Shown here: in pieces, positions 33,020 to 43,221 of the stretch
How positions within the stretch are numbered: position 1 is the stretch's first letter
How the letters are laid out: every line of letters starts with the position of its first letter
NCBI GenBank assembly: GCA_900450455.1
Contig: UGGN01000001.1
Span: 434,001-498,000 of the forward strand
DNA from: [Eubacterium] infirmum
GTDB lineage: Bacteria > Bacillota > Clostridia > Peptostreptococcales > Anaerovoracaceae
Length of the DNA stretch: 64,000 bases
Reading direction: 5' to 3'
Translations under genes and position numbers: made by a program
Notes under the pieces: generated by a model
What the model saw: only the letters and a program-made list of their open reading frames with translations
Told to the model about the DNA's origin: nothing
Databases searched by the model: none

Positions 33020-35863
33020 ATGCAAAACGAGATATATATAAAGGGCGCGAGGGCAAACAACCTGAGAAATATAGACTTGAAGATACCGCGCGACAAGATG
33101 ATTGTCTTCACGGGGCTTTCGGGCTCCGGTAAGTCGTCACTGGCTTTTGATACAATCTATGCGGAGGGTCAGCGTCGATATGTGGAGAGCCTTTCTTCAT
33201 ACGCAAGACAGTTTTTGGGGCAAATGGAAAAGCCTGATGTGGAGTTCATAGAGGGTCTTTCGCCGGCGATTTCCATTGATCAAAAGACGACGAGCAAGAA
33301 CCCGCGCTCAACCGTTGGTACGGTTACGGAGATTCACGATTATTTAAGACTTCTCTATGCGAGGGTTGGAGTGCCTCACTGTCATGTTTGCGGACGTGAG
33401 ATTAGCAGCCAAAGCGTTGACCAAATAGTCGATGCTTTGATGGAAAATGAAGAAGGAACCAAACTGATTCTGCTTGCTCCTGTTGTCAGAGGACGAAAAG
33501 GGCAGCACGAGAAACTCATAGACAGAATCAGACGTGAGGGATTTACCAGAGTCAGAATAGACGGCGAAGTCTACCAGATCAATGAAGAGGAGATTAAGCT
33601 AGAGAAGAACAACAAGCATAATATTGAGATTGTCATAGATAGAATAGTTATCAAGGACGGGCAGCAGGGAAGAATTTCAGAGGCAGTGGAACTTGCCATC
33701 AAAGAGGGCGAGGGTCTTGTACTTGCGCAGCTCGGAACGGGTGAGAACAGTAAGGAAAGGATGTTTTCAACTAAGCTTGCCTGCCCGGATCATGGCATTG
33801 GAATTGAGGAGCTGGAACCTAGAACTTTCTCCTTCAATAACCCTTTCGGTGCATGTCCTGTTTGTAACGGTATCGGTTTTACCGAAAAAGTCGACGAGAA
33901 GGCGATTATAAAAGAGGACGAAAGCATAGAAGAGGGCGCCTTGAGCCGCATATTTGCAACGATGCAGTTCACAAAGTACTACTGGGATGTGATCAGGATT
34001 CTAGCTGAAATGCACAAAGTTGATCTAAGTAAGCCGTTTAAAGAGCTTCCTAAGAAGTTTAAAGACGAGCTGCTCTACGGAACCGGTGACCGCAAGCTCA
34101 AGTACGAGCTGACAAGCAACAGAGGCCAGGTTCAGCAGAGGGAACACACCTTTGAGGGGCTGATTGTAAATGTTGAGAGACGCTATCGTGAGTCGAACTC
34201 CGATCTTATGAAGGAGTGGATGGGTAAGTTCATGACCGTTCACAAGTGCGAGGCATGTCAAGGCAAGAGATTAAGACCTGAAGTTTTGGCGGTTACGGTC
34301 GGAGGAAAGAACATCGCAGAACTATCGGATCTACCGGTACGCGACGCTCTCAGCTTTGTTGAAAATCTTGAGCTAAGCGAAAAGGATATGATGATTGCAA
34401 GGCAGATTGTCAAGGAAATCAAAGAGAGGCTATCATTTCTTGTAAATGTCGGGCTCGACTATTTGACGCTATCGCGCTCTGCGGGAACGCTTTCGGGTGG
34501 CGAGTCACAGAGAATTAGACTTGCAACACAGATAGGCTCAAGCTTAGTAGGGGTACTTTACATACTCGATGAGCCGAGCATAGGGCTCCACCAAAGGGAT
34601 AACGACAAGCTTTTGGCGACGCTAAGGCATCTGACGGATATAGGTAATACTTTGATTGTCGTAGAACACGATGAGGATACGATGTATGCGGCGGATCAGA
34701 TTGTGGATATCGGACCCGGAGCAGGAATTCACGGTGGAATGGTCGTGGCTCAGGGAACTGCAGAGGAAATCAAAGCAAATCCGAACTCTATCACAGGGCA
34801 GTATCTGTCAGGAGCAAAGAAAATAGAACTGCCGGAGCATCGCAGAGAAGGAAACGGCAAGTTGATCTCAATCAAGGGCGCGCGTGCGAACAATCTCAAA
34901 AACATCGATGTCGATATTCCTCTAGGAGAGCTTGTATGTGTTACAGGTGTTTCGGGATCGGGTAAGAGCAGCCTAATTAACGAAATACTCAACAAAGGAG
35001 CTTCGTCGATAATTAACCGCACTCATGCAAATGCGGGCGAGCACGAGGCTATTTTGGGCCTTGAGAACATAGATAAGGTTATAGACATAGATCAGAGTCC
35101 TATTGGAAGGACTCCTCGATCAAATCCGGCGACATACACGGGAATGTTTACCAAGATAAGAGATCTGTTTGCGGCTTTACCGGAAGCAAAAATGAGAGGC
35201 TTCGGGAAGGGAAGATTCAGCTTCAATGTGAAGGGTGGACGCTGCGAGGCTTGTAATGGTGACGGAATCATTAAGATAGAGATGCATTTTTTACCGGATG
35301 TTTATGTTCCCTGCGAAGTTTGTGGAGGCAAGAGATATAACAGGGAGACTCTTGAGGTTAAATATAAGGGCAAGAGCATCTTTGATGTGCTAAATATGAG
35401 CGTCGACGAGGGAGTTGAGTTCTTCAAGAATATCCCAAGCATAATGCGCCACCTAAAGACACTTAAGGACGTAGGACTGGGATATATCAAAATCGGACAG
35501 CCCTCGACTCAGCTATCAGGCGGAGAGGCACAGCGCATAAAGCTTGCCACGGAGCTCTCAAAGAGAAGTACGGGAAACACTCTCTATATCCTTGATGAGC
35601 CGACAACAGGGCTTCACTTTGCAGATGTGGATAAGCTGGTATCAGTGCTTCAGCAGCTCGTTGACGCCGGAAACACCGTCGTTGTCATAGAGCACAATCT
35701 TGAAGTAATCAAGTGCGCAGACCACATAATCGACCTCGGACCGGAGGGTGGCGACAAGGGAGGACGGATTGTCTTCAGCGGAACTCCTGAAGAAATAGCG
35801 AAGTATAAGCAAAGTTATACGGGACACTACCTGGCACCACTTTTGAACAAAAAGGGCAATTAA
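33020..35863 (+). CDS. uvrA: Excinuclease ABC subunit A
   Basis: 947 residues, full length. Two ABC modules: Walker [11 protein letters not shown] (~31-40) with signature [12 protein letters not shown] (~492-503), and [10 protein letters not shown] (~640) with [16 protein letters not shown] (~833). Zinc-binding CxxC pairs are visible ([37 protein letters not shown]). It scans for DNA damage and loads UvrB. The stop is followed by a new promoter for pncB. Confidence 0.99.
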   Translation: MQNEIYIKGARANNLRNIDLKIPRDKMIVFTGLSGSGKSSLAFDTIYAEGQRRYVESLSSYARQFLGQMEKPDVEFIEGLSPAISIDQKTTSKNPRSTVGTVTEIHDYLRLLYARVGVPHCHVCGREISSQSVDQIVDALMENEEGTKLILLAPVVRGRKGQHEKLIDRIRREGFTRVRIDGEVYQINEEEIKLEKNNKHNIEIVIDRIVIKDGQQGRISEAVELAIKEGEGLVLAQLGTGENSKERMFSTKLACPDHGIGIEELEPRTFSFNNPFGACPVCNGIGFTEKVDEKAIIKEDESIEEGALSRIFATMQFTKYYWDVIRILAEMHKVDLSKPFKELPKKFKDELLYGTGDRKLKYELTSNRGQVQQREHTFEGLIVNVERRYRESNSDLMKEWMGKFMTVHKCEACQGKRLRPEVLAVTVGGKNIAELSDLPVRDALSFVENLELSEKDMMIARQIVKEIKERLSFLVNVGLDYLTLSRSAGTLSGGESQRIRLATQIGSSLVGVLYILDEPSIGLHQRDNDKLLATLRHLTDIGNTLIVVEHDEDTMYAADQIVDIGPGAGIHGGMVVAQGTAEEIKANPNSITGQYLSGAKKIELPEHRREGNGKLISIKGARANNLKNIDVDIPLGELVCVTGVSGSGKSSLINEILNKGASSIINRTHANAGEHEAILGLENIDKVIDIDQSPIGRTPRSNPATYTGMFTKIRDLFAALPEAKMRGFGKGRFSFNVKGGRCEACNGDGIIKIEMHFLPDVYVPCEVCGGKRYNRETLEVKYKGKSIFDVLNMSVDEGVEFFKNIPSIMRHLKTLKDVGLGYIKIGQPSTQLSGGEAQRIKLATELSKRSTGNTLYILDEPTTGLHFADVDKLVSVLQQLVDAGNTVVVIEHNLEVIKCADHIIDLGPEGGDKGGRIVFSGTPEEIAKYKQSYTGHYLAPLLNKKGN

Positions 35864-35865
35864 GG

Positions 35866-35893
35866 TTGAAATAACTATGAATTTTGTTACAAT
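35866..35893 (+). promoter_or_regulatory. Promoter of pncB
   Basis: TTGAAA (35866-35871), 16-bp spacer, TACAAT (35888-35893), 45 bp before the pncB start, so pncB need not depend on uvr transcription. Confidence 0.6.
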
Positions 35894-35937
35894 ATATTCG
35901 ACTAATTAATGTAATTGTTAAGCGTAGAGGTAGCAAA

Positions 35938-37374
35938 ATGTTTAAAAAAATAAATCTGACAATGCTTACAGACTTTTATGAAATAACCATGGCAAACGGT
36001 TATCTGGAGGCGGGAATAGAGGACGAAATTGCATATTTCGACATGTTCTTCCGCAAGGTGCCGGACGGTGGCGGATTCGCTATCATGGCGGGCATTGAGC
36101 AGGTTGTAGATTATCTCGATAATCTAAAGTTTACTGAAGAAGATATAGAGTACCTTAGATCAAAGGGTGCTTTCTGCGAGGAGTTCCTCGATTATCTTCG
36201 CAACTTCAAGTTCAGCTGCGATGTGTGGGCGGTTCCGGAGGGAACGCCGATATTTCCACATGAGCCGATTTTGACGGTAAGAGGCCCGGTTATGCAGGCG
36301 CAGTTCGTCGAGACGATGATTCTGCTGATTATAAACCATCAGAGCCTAGTTGCAACAAAGGCAAGCAGAATTGTCAGGGCGGCGCAGGGAAGACCGGTTC
36401 TTGAGTTTGGTACAAGAAGAGCTCATGGTCCTTCGGCAGCGGTATACGGTGCAAGAGCATCCTATATAGGCGGATGTGCAGGAACAGCCTGTACGATAGC
36501 TGACAGAGATTATGGGATTAAGGCCCTCGGAACCATGGCTCACAGCTGGGTTCAGATGTTCCCATCAGAGTATGACGCATTTAAGAAATATGCTGAGATT
36601 TACCCGGAAAATTGTGTTCTGCTCGTGGACACATATAATGTTTTGAAGTCCGGTGTTCCAAACGCAATAAAGGTATTCAAGGAGATGAAACCTGCAAAGA
36701 TGGGCATCAGAATTGATAGCGGTGATATGACCTATCTGACAAAGAAGGCGCGTAAGATGCTCGATGATGCCGGGCTTACAGATTGCCAGATTACCGTAAG
36801 CAACTCTCTGGATGAGTTCATCATCAGAGACGTCATTCTGGAAGGCGCGCAGATAGATGCATTCGGAGTTGGTGAAAGGCTGATAACAGCCAAGTCAGAA
36901 GCCGTGTTCGGTGGTGTTTACAAGCTCGTTGCTTTAGAAAAAGACGGTGTAACAATACCTAAGATCAAGGTGTCTGAGAACGTTGAAAAGATTACAAATC
37001 CGGGATTTAAGACACTTTACCGCCTGACTGATAAGACGAGCGGCAAGGTGCTCGCAGATGTTATGACTGTCGATGGCGAGACTATAGAGGAAGTTGATGG
37101 ATATGAAATCTTTGATCCGAAGGCGGTTTGGAAGCGTAAGAAGTTATATAACTTTGAAGCTAAAAACCTTCGCGTTCAGCTTTTTGATAAGGGTAAGAAC
37201 GTGCACAAGCCGCGTGAAATAGAGGAAATCAAGGTATACTGTAAGAATCAGATTGACAGCCTTTGGGATGAGATGCTGAGATTTGACAATCCACAGACCT
37301 ACTATGTAGACCTTTCACAGAAGCTCTATGACATGAAGCAGAACTTGATAAAGGAGCTTCATCTAGAAAACTAG
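35938..37374 (+). CDS. pncB: Nicotinate phosphoribosyltransferase
   Basis: 478 residues from ATG 35938 (GAGG upstream; earlier ATG at 35884 lies on the promoter). TDFYEITMANGYLEAG at the N-terminus, ILEFGTRRAHGP-like EFGTRRAHGPSA (~158), GTMAHSWVQMFPSE (~200, conserved His) and the RIDSGDM phosphate-binding stretch (~258). Converts nicotinate, PRPP and ATP to nicotinate mononucleotide in NAD salvage. An IS1249 copy has inserted exactly at the stop: the native TAA became TAG because the third base is now the first base of the IS. Confidence 0.97.
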   Translation: MFKKINLTMLTDFYEITMANGYLEAGIEDEIAYFDMFFRKVPDGGGFAIMAGIEQVVDYLDNLKFTEEDIEYLRSKGAFCEEFLDYLRNFKFSCDVWAVPEGTPIFPHEPILTVRGPVMQAQFVETMILLIINHQSLVATKASRIVRAAQGRPVLEFGTRRAHGPSAAVYGARASYIGGCAGTACTIADRDYGIKALGTMAHSWVQMFPSEYDAFKKYAEIYPENCVLLVDTYNVLKSGVPNAIKVFKEMKPAKMGIRIDSGDMTYLTKKARKMLDDAGLTDCQITVSNSLDEFIIRDVILEGAQIDAFGVGERLITAKSEAVFGGVYKLVALEKDGVTIPKIKVSENVEKITNPGFKTLYRLTDKTSGKVLADVMTVDGETIEEVDGYEIFDPKAVWKRKKLYNFEAKNLRVQLFDKGKNVHKPREIEEIKVYCKNQIDSLWDEMLRFDNPQTYYVDLSQKLYDMKQNLIKELHLEN

Positions 37375-38717
37375 GGCTATAGGACAAAAAGTGTGTGTAA
37401 AAACCGACATAACAGTTGATATTTCAATAGTTATGTCGGTTTAATCTTTTTTGAAAGAAGATTGAGGGTGGACAAAAAGTGTGTGTGAAAACTCTTTAAA
37501 ATATTGGAATTTCAATGATAAAACGTGGTATATCTTCCTTAGAATTAGTGTTCTTGGAGGAATATATTATGAAGCAGGTAAATTGTCCAATTTGTAATTG
37601 CAAATGTATAAAACACGGTAAGATAAAATCTGGCTCTCAAAGGTGGTTTTGTAAGTCTTGTAAGTTAGCGTTTACGCCAAAGATAGATAATGATACTAAA
37701 CAGCTTCAGCATTTCTTGGCTTGGTTATTCAGTAAAGAAGTACAAAGTAATATGTCAGGTGGTGGAAGAACTTTTAGAAGAAAAACCTCCAAGTTTTGGG
37801 ATATATGGGTTATGGCACCAAAGATTGAAAAATCAAAAGATGTACTGTATTTTGATGGTATATATCTATCGCGTAAATCGTGTATTTTGATATGTTGTGA
37901 CAAAGAACATGTATTAGGTTGGTACGTATGCAGATATGAGCATTCAGGAGCTTGGGAGGCTCTAATGAGTCGTATAGCAGAACCTAAGGTGGTTGTATCC
38001 GATGGTGGTAAAGGATTTAGAAAAGCACTTAAGAGAAAGTGGCCAAAGGCAAAGCATCAAAGATGCGTATTTCACGTGTTTTCACAGGTTAAAAGATATA
38101 CAACAAGTAGACCAAATACTTTAGCCGGGCTAGAGCTTTATGCACTGGCAAGGGATTTGTTTGATGTTAAAAGTATTGAAGACTCAAAGATATGGGTTGA
38201 TCGTTTTACAGGTTGGATTGTCAAGCATAAACGTTTTTTAAGCGAAGTAACATATGATGAAAATGGAAAGATAAGACCTAAGCATGAAAGACTGATAAAG
38301 GCTGAAAAATCAATGCTAAGACTACTTAATGATAATACTCTATTCACGTATCTTAATGAAGAATTAAGGGCTGAGTTTAAAATTCCATCGACAAACAATC
38401 GAATTGAAGGTGGTGTAAATGCTTGTCTTAGGGAGATGCTGCATAACCATAGGGGGTTATCTGTTGAGAGAAGAATTAAAGCGGTTTTTTGGTGGTGCTA
38501 TATGCACTCACCAAAACCGCTTTCTGCTTCTGAGATATTAAAAACAATGCCTACAAACAAGAGCATAGATGATATTTACAAGAAGATGACTGCCAAGAAA
38601 CAACTAGAAGATACTATTCCTATGTGGGGTGATGCAGTTGTATGGAGCGAGCTACATCATTCGAGCAATTATCCGGTGTACTGGGATTAGTCACACACAC
38701 TTTTTGTCCTATAGCCC
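37374..38717 (+). mobile_element. IS1249-family insertion sequence, copy 1
   Basis: 1,344 bp with perfect ~26-bp terminal inverted repeats beginning GGGCTATAGGACAAAAAGTG. Flanked by an 8-bp target duplication GAAAACTA (37366-37373 and 38718-38725). The left end carries a second, internal copy of the GGACAAAAAGTGTGTGTGA repeat at ~37469 and a hairpin (ACCGACATAAC/GTTATGTCGGT, 37403-37441) that may block read-in transcription. Appears identical to copy 2. Confidence 0.95.
37569..38690 (+). CDS. IS1249-family transposase (IS256-like)
   Basis: 373 residues from ATG 37569 behind GGAGG. N-terminal zinc-ribbon-like CPICNCKCIKHGK..WFCKSCK, then a DDE core: Asp in LYFDGIYL, Asp in VVVSDGGKGFRKAL and Glu in STNNRIEGGVNACLREML, with the CVFHVF motif of the IS256/mutator group. 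Looks fully intact and identical in translation to the copy at 51862-52983, so probably active. Confidence 0.9.
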   Translation: MKQVNCPICNCKCIKHGKIKSGSQRWFCKSCKLAFTPKIDNDTKQLQHFLAWLFSKEVQSNMSGGGRTFRRKTSKFWDIWVMAPKIEKSKDVLYFDGIYLSRKSCILICCDKEHVLGWYVCRYEHSGAWEALMSRIAEPKVVVSDGGKGFRKALKRKWPKAKHQRCVFHVFSQVKRYTTSRPNTLAGLELYALARDLFDVKSIEDSKIWVDRFTGWIVKHKRFLSEVTYDENGKIRPKHERLIKAEKSMLRLLNDNTLFTYLNEELRAEFKIPSTNNRIEGGVNACLREMLHNHRGLSVERRIKAVFWWCYMHSPKPLSASEILKTMPTNKSIDDIYKKMTAKKQLEDTIPMWGDAVVWSELHHSSNYPVYWD

Positions 38718-38755
38718 GAAAACTAAGACTAGTTGATAAGTGCTACAAGACCGAA

Positions 38756-38790
38756 ATACCCTTTGACCGCAGAGCTTGGTCAAAGGGTAT
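38756..38790. terminator. Native pncB terminator, now separated by the IS
   Basis: Perfect 13-bp arms ATACCCTTTGACC and GGTCAAAGGGTAT around CGCAGAGCTT..., 38 bp after the IS right end. Can serve pncB read-through (plus) and the SemiSWEET/fba transcript (minus). Confidence 0.8.
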
Positions 38791-38827
38791 TCTAATGTAA
38801 AAATCATCTTATGTTTAGGCTTATATA

Positions 38828-39088
38828 CTAGAAAATAGATGTCAAAACTGCAACGAACCCGAATACGATCCCCGGAGCGTTTGCAAACATAATAGGATAA
38901 TCTCTCTTCTCTTTTAGGAGACCATAGGCAAACCAAACGATGCAATTGAAGGTTGCAGCTAAAGGTTGCGCAAATCCACTCTTATTTCCGCCTAAATTAC
39001 CCATGATTACGAAAATATATGAAACGTACATTACGATTGATAAGCAGGTTCCCATCCAACCCAGGATTGTTACTTTCTTTTGATCCAT
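38828..39088 (-). CDS. SemiSWEET-type sugar transporter subunit
   Basis: 86 residues with three membrane segments (ILGWMGTCLSIVMYVSYIFVIMG; PLAATFNCIVWFAYGLL; PIMFANAPGIVFGFVAVLTSIF), the 3-helix bundle of bacterial SemiSWEETs (MtN3/PQ-loop), including the PLAA-NCxxWFxYG pattern. Works as a homodimer moving sugars down gradient. Follows fba by 14 bp on the same strand, suggesting shared use in sugar metabolism. Confidence 0.85.
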   Translation of the reverse strand: MDQKKVTILGWMGTCLSIVMYVSYIFVIMGNLGGNKSGFAQPLAATFNCIVWFAYGLLKEKRDYPIMFANAPGIVFGFVAVLTSIF

Positions 39089-39102
39089 ATCTTTTCTACC
39101 TA

Positions 39103-40032
39103 CTATCTCTGGTTACTTGCGTTCAGCACATTCTTAATCTTGTGCTGAACCATCTTTGTAATCGCATCACGACCCGGTCCCAGATACTTACGCGGGTCGA
39201 ACTCTGAAGGATTCTCTATCAAAATACGACGAATCTCAGCTGTCATAGCAAGTCTCAAATCCGTATCGATGTTAACCTTACAGATTCCATACTTGGTGGA
39301 CTCTCTGATCATCTCTTCGGGAACGCCCTGAGCACCCGGAATTTGTCCGCCGAATTTGTTGCATCGGTCAACGAACTCCTTCAAAACTGATGAAGCTCCA
39401 TGTAGAACTAGTGGAGTATCCGGAAGAAGGCTATGTATCTTCTTTAGTCTTTCGTAGTCAAGGTAAGGCTCACCTTTGAATTTGTATGCACCATGGCTTG
39501 TTCCTATTGCAATTGCAAGTGAGTCAACACCTGTGCGTTCTACAAACTCAACTGCTTCGTCAGGGTCGGTAAATGTAGCGGAGCGTGCATCAACCTTGAT
39601 GTTATCTTCAACGCCGGCAAGCTTTCCGAGTTCGGCCTCTACTACAACGCCGTGAGCGTGTGCATATTCAACAACCTGCTTTGTCAAAGCAATATTCTCT
39701 TCGAATGGATGCTTTGAACCGTCAATCATAACGGATGTGAAGCCGTCGTCAATGCATTTCTTACATATATCAAAATCTTCTCCGTGGTCGAGGTGCAGTG
39801 CGATATCAAGACCGGTGTCTTCGATAGCAGCTTCGACAAGCTTTAGTAGGTATGCAGGCTTTGCGTATTTACGAGCACCGGCAGAAACCTGAAGAATCAA
39901 AGGTGCATTCTCTATGCTTGCCGCATCCACGATACCCTGAATAATCTCCATGTTGTTGACGTTAAATGCACCAACTGCATAGTCGTTCACTAATGCTTTC
40001 TTAAACATCTCTTTTGTTGTTATAAGTGCCAT
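39103..40032 (-). CDS. fba: Class II fructose-bisphosphate aldolase
   Basis: 309 residues. Zinc ligands in LHLDHGEDFDICKKCIDDGFTSVMIDGS (~80-107), VEAELGKLAGVED (~132), GTSHGAYKF (~178) and LVLHGASS (~208). Splits fructose-1,6-bisphosphate into DHAP and glyceraldehyde-3-phosphate in glycolysis. Start preceded by AAAGGAGG on the minus strand. Confidence 0.97.
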   Translation of the reverse strand: MALITTKEMFKKALVNDYAVGAFNVNNMEIIQGIVDAASIENAPLILQVSAGARKYAKPAYLLKLVEAAIEDTGLDIALHLDHGEDFDICKKCIDDGFTSVMIDGSKHPFEENIALTKQVVEYAHAHGVVVEAELGKLAGVEDNIKVDARSATFTDPDEAVEFVERTGVDSLAIAIGTSHGAYKFKGEPYLDYERLKKIHSLLPDTPLVLHGASSVLKEFVDRCNKFGGQIPGAQGVPEEMIRESTKYGICKVNIDTDLRLAMTAEIRRILIENPSEFDPRKYLGPGRDAITKMVQHKIKNVLNASNQR

Positions 40033-40045
40033 TTTAATCCTCCTT

Positions 40046-40075
40046 TAAAATAACCGCGTGCCGATGGCAACGCGG
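40046..40075 (-). terminator. Terminator between the 40097 gene and fba
   Basis: On the minus strand CCGCGTTGCC-ATC-GGCACGCGG followed by TTATTTT. It separates the transcript of the upstream membrane protein from fba, unless fba relies on read-through. Confidence 0.75.
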
Positions 40076-40096
40076 AGACTTGAGCCTTAACTGAGG

Positions 40097-40606
40097 CTAT
40101 TTAGATAACACTGCTTGTATGATGTCAGACTGTGAATATCCTGCATCAAACTTGTAGGTTCCGGGAATAATTGAAGTAGGATCTAAGCCAAGCTGCTCTG
40201 ACAAAGTTGCAAAGTCATCGTATGACTTAAAAAGGCCTGCCTCAACCAATCCGGCTACGGCATCTGTAGCAGATCCTGATGGAACCTTAACTGACATATT
40301 GTTCTTAAGGACCCCGTCCTTCCAAATAGTTCCGTCTTCAACAGTACTCTTTTCGTGAGTTTTATTTTCGCTATCTTTCTTATCTTTGTTGGTTTTCTCG
40401 TCCTTCTTATCCTTAGTCTTAGATGTGATTTTAGCTTTGTCGTCATCTGTCTTTTGGCTGGTTTGAACGGTCTGGGCAGCAACTGTCTTTGGATAACGCA
40501 TTATTATATCGACGCGCCACAGAATCAAAAAAGCCGCAATAGCTAGAATGCAGAGCACGATGACAATATCATTGAAATTATAGAAAAAATCTTTTAATCT
40601 TTTCAA
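40097..40606 (-). CDS. Membrane-anchored protein with YceG/MltG-like end
   Basis: 169 residues. One membrane segment (IVIVLCILAIAAFLILW, ~14-31), a long Lys/Asp/Glu/Thr low-complexity linker (~45-95), then a ~65-residue domain (VPSGSATDAVAGLVEAGLFKSYDDFATLSEQLGL..IIPGTYKFDAGYSQSDIIQAVLSK) like the small LysM-type subdomain of YceG/MltG, without the transglycosylase domain. Short MltG-like proteins occur in many Clostridia; role unknown. Confidence 0.65.
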   Translation of the reverse strand: MKRLKDFFYNFNDIVIVLCILAIAAFLILWRVDIIMRYPKTVAAQTVQTSQKTDDDKAKITSKTKDKKDEKTNKDKKDSENKTHEKSTVEDGTIWKDGVLKNNMSVKVPSGSATDAVAGLVEAGLFKSYDDFATLSEQLGLDPTSIIPGTYKFDAGYSQSDIIQAVLSK

Positions 40607-40676
40607 AATGCTTGCCTCCTAAAATTCTTAAAGCTATTTATAATTTATCATATTTCACAGTTTTACACAAATACAT

Positions 40677-40706
40677 TTTGCATAAGGTTTTGGTATGGTA
40701 TATAAT
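40677..40706 (+). promoter_or_regulatory. Possible promoter of rluA-lepB-smpB
   Basis: TTTGCA (40677-40682), 18-bp spacer, TATAAT (40701-40706). If used, the transcript begins close to GTG 40713 and rluA would be translated leaderless. Confidence 0.4.
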
Positions 40707-41726
40707 TATTTCGTGAAGATAATAGGAATCAATGATAATGAATCCGGTCAAAGATTGGATCGTTTTCTAAGAAAATATTTGAATAATGCACCGCTTTCTC
40801 GCATATATAAATCGATACGGAAGGATATCAAAGTTAACGGCAAAAGATGTAAGGAAGACTACATTTTGCAAGTCGGAGACGAGGTATCATTTTACATATC
40901 GGAAGAAGAACTCGCTTCTCTATCCAAGAAGAAGCCTAGAGGCAGAGCAAAGCGACAGTTTTCGATAGTCTATGAGGATGAGCATATCATTGCGGTAAGC
41001 AAGCCCTTTGGACTTCTTACCCATGGAGATAGTTTTGAGAAGAAGAACCATCTCGCTAACCAGGTCGTAGACTATTTGATAGAAAAGGGCGATTACAATC
41101 CGCGTTTGGAGAAATCATTTACACCGGCTCCTGTTAACCGTCTCGACAGAAACACAACAGGCATTGTGCTATTCGGTAAGAATGCACAGTCCCTAAGAGA
41201 ATTGAATAAATACATCAGGGATAGAGGCAGCATTGAGAAGTTTTATATGACAATAGTCAAGGGAAAACTTAAGGAAAAACTTCACTTACAGGACTTCATG
41301 GTCAAGGATAGAGAGAAGAATGTCGCATCCGTTGTGACCGAGAAGCAGGCTGCTCGCATGGGCAGTAAGGCACTCAGCATGGAAACCTTTGTTGAACCGG
41401 TGGAGTCATGCAATGGCTACACATTGGTAAAGGTGCAGATTGTGACAGGAAGAACACACCAGATAAGGCTTCATATGTCCAAGGCCGGCTACCCTGTCAT
41501 CGGCGATATTAAGTATGGCGACAGGAAAGTAAATCAATTTGTTTCACACAAATTTTCATTAAACACACAGTTACTTCACGCATATGAGTTAAAATTTTTG
41601 ATGGAAGATGGGCCCTTGTCATATATGAATGGTAAGGTTTTGACATGTGAATTACCTGAAGAATTTCAGAGAATATATAGAGGGTTATTTAGGGAGAAAG
41701 ATGGAAAAAGAATCCAAAATCGATAA
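40695..41726 (+). CDS. RluA-family 23S rRNA/tRNA pseudouridine synthase
   Basis: 343 residues. S4 domain at the N-terminus (GQRLDRFLRKYLNNAPLSRIYKSIRKDIKVNGKR), then the catalytic motif PVNRLDRNTTGIVLFGK (Asp ~152) and TGRTHQIRLHMSKAGYPVIGDIKYG. Closest to the RluC/D type. Start choice: ATG 40695 has AAGG 7 nt upstream, while GTG 40713 would begin at KIIGIN, the usual N-terminus of the family, just after a possible TATAAT. The end overlaps lepB by 26 nt. Confidence 0.93.
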   Translation: MVYNYFVKIIGINDNESGQRLDRFLRKYLNNAPLSRIYKSIRKDIKVNGKRCKEDYILQVGDEVSFYISEEELASLSKKKPRGRAKRQFSIVYEDEHIIAVSKPFGLLTHGDSFEKKNHLANQVVDYLIEKGDYNPRLEKSFTPAPVNRLDRNTTGIVLFGKNAQSLRELNKYIRDRGSIEKFYMTIVKGKLKEKLHLQDFMVKDREKNVASVVTEKQAARMGSKALSMETFVEPVESCNGYTLVKVQIVTGRTHQIRLHMSKAGYPVIGDIKYGDRKVNQFVSHKFSLNTQLLHAYELKFLMEDGPLSYMNGKVLTCELPEEFQRIYRGLFREKDGKRIQNR

Positions 41727-42645
41727 TAAATTTAATACTCAGGAAGTACCGGATCTCAAGGAATACCTGAAGAACGAGCCTCCGCTAATCGATAAGGCAA
41801 AGAGCGAAGTCGCAGCAGAAGAGGGGGTAGCTCGTCAGACTGAGGATCATCAAAACAACACGCAGAAGGATACAGATAAAGCAGACATAGAGACCGTTAC
41901 AAGTGAGGATGTCGTAGAAAGCACTGAGGCAGCAGTTCAGCTTTCCGGAGCACTAACAGGCGCATCAATGAATAAAACACCTAGAGCATCGCGCAGAGCT
42001 AAGCCGGAGAGCACGTCACAGGCTGTAAGCACGGTGGGGCAGACGCCTTCGAGACGACGTAGAAGACGAAATCAGAAGGCAGAAACCCCAAAGAAGACAA
42101 CCGGTGCATTCGTTAGAGAATGGGGTAAGGATGTTGCCATAGCTGTTGTAATTGCAGTTATTGTTATGCAGTTCATCAAGCCGACAATTGTGAAGCAGCG
42201 CTCTATGCAGCCTAATTTCTATACAAACGATTATCTGTTCATCAGTAAGCAGTCATATAAGTTGTTTGGAGGACAGCCTCAAAGAGGGGATGTAATCGTA
42301 TTTAAATCCAAGCTCGAGGACGCCGAGGGTGAGACCAAGATGCTTATCAAGAGAGTAATAGGGGTGCCGGGCGACGTAATCAGCATTCACGACGGCAAGG
42401 TATATATAAACGGCAAGGAAATCGACGACAGCTACACGATGGATAGCTATACAAATGGTGATATAAAGGAGCTTGTAGTACCGGCCGATCACCTTTTCTG
42501 CATGGGTGATAACAGGGCCGTGAGCATAGATAGCAGATCCGAAAGTGTAGGACTTGTTTCCTATGATGATATTATAGGCAAGGTCGTATTCAGGGTATTC
42601 CCGCTCCGAAAGTTCGGCACGATTCACAATCCGTACAAGAATTAG
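41701..42645 (+). CDS. lepB: Type I signal peptidase with long disordered N-terminal extension
   Basis: 314 residues from ATG 41701 (AGGGAG). Residues 1-~135 are low-complexity, charged and Ser/Thr/Ala-rich, ending in RRRRRRNQK. Membrane segment VAIAVVIAVIVMQFIK, then SPase boxes: QRSMQPNFYTND (catalytic Ser ~168), MLIKRVIGVPGDVISI (catalytic Lys ~217) and CMGDNRAVSIDSR. Typical Firmicute SPases are 170-200 residues, so the extension is notable. Cleaves signal peptides of exported proteins. Confidence 0.95.
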   Translation: MEKESKIDNKFNTQEVPDLKEYLKNEPPLIDKAKSEVAAEEGVARQTEDHQNNTQKDTDKADIETVTSEDVVESTEAAVQLSGALTGASMNKTPRASRRAKPESTSQAVSTVGQTPSRRRRRRNQKAETPKKTTGAFVREWGKDVAIAVVIAVIVMQFIKPTIVKQRSMQPNFYTNDYLFISKQSYKLFGGQPQRGDVIVFKSKLEDAEGETKMLIKRVIGVPGDVISIHDGKVYINGKEIDDSYTMDSYTNGDIKELVVPADHLFCMGDNRAVSIDSRSESVGLVSYDDIIGKVVFRVFPLRKFGTIHNPYKN

Positions 42646-42663
42646 AGGAGTAAGAGGAGTAAA

Positions 42664-43125
42664 ATGGCAAAAAAACAAAGAAAGCTGATAGCTAACAACA
42701 AAAAGGCTCGTCACGACTATTTCATAGAGGAGACATACGAGGCAGGAATTGCCCTCACAGGTACCGAGATAAAGTCTGCCCGCCTTGGCAAGGTCAGTAT
42801 CAAAGAAAGCTACGCGCGAATCGAAAAAGAAGAAGTGATAGTATACGGAATGAATATCAGTCCCTACGAGCAGGGAAATCGTTTCAACGTAGATCCACTC
42901 AGACCACGAAAGCTCCTCCTGCATAAGAGGGAGATTCGCAAGCTAATCGGTGCAACCAAGTTAAAGGGCCTCACTTTGATTCCGTTGACCATGTACATAA
43001 ATGAGGCAGGTCTGGCGAAGCTTGAGATAGCCCTTGCCAGAGGCAAGAAGAACTACGACAAGAGAGATGCTATAGCAAAGCGCGATGCTTCAAGAAATAT
43101 GGAGCGCGCAATGAAACAAAGATAG
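42664..43125 (+). CDS. smpB: SsrA-binding protein SmpB
   Basis: 153 residues. [34 protein letters not shown], the OB-fold signature, and the C-terminal tail [26 protein letters not shown], which enters the mRNA channel of stalled ribosomes. Works with the tmRNA encoded 96 bp downstream. RBS AGAGGAG. Confidence 0.98.
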   Translation: MAKKQRKLIANNKKARHDYFIEETYEAGIALTGTEIKSARLGKVSIKESYARIEKEEVIVYGMNISPYEQGNRFNVDPLRPRKLLLHKREIRKLIGATKLKGLTLIPLTMYINEAGLAKLEIALARGKKNYDKRDAIAKRDASRNMERAMKQR

Positions 43126-43221
43126 ATATCATAGTTGTAGGATTGACAGCCCAGTCTGCTTAATCCTGCTTTACTAGGGTATATCATATATAAGCAAGGC
43201 GAAGCTTTGCCTCATAGATAT

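Noticed and set aside
37403-37441. Hairpin in IS1249 left end as a riboswitch
   Set aside because: It is part of the IS in both copies and is best explained as protection from read-in transcription.
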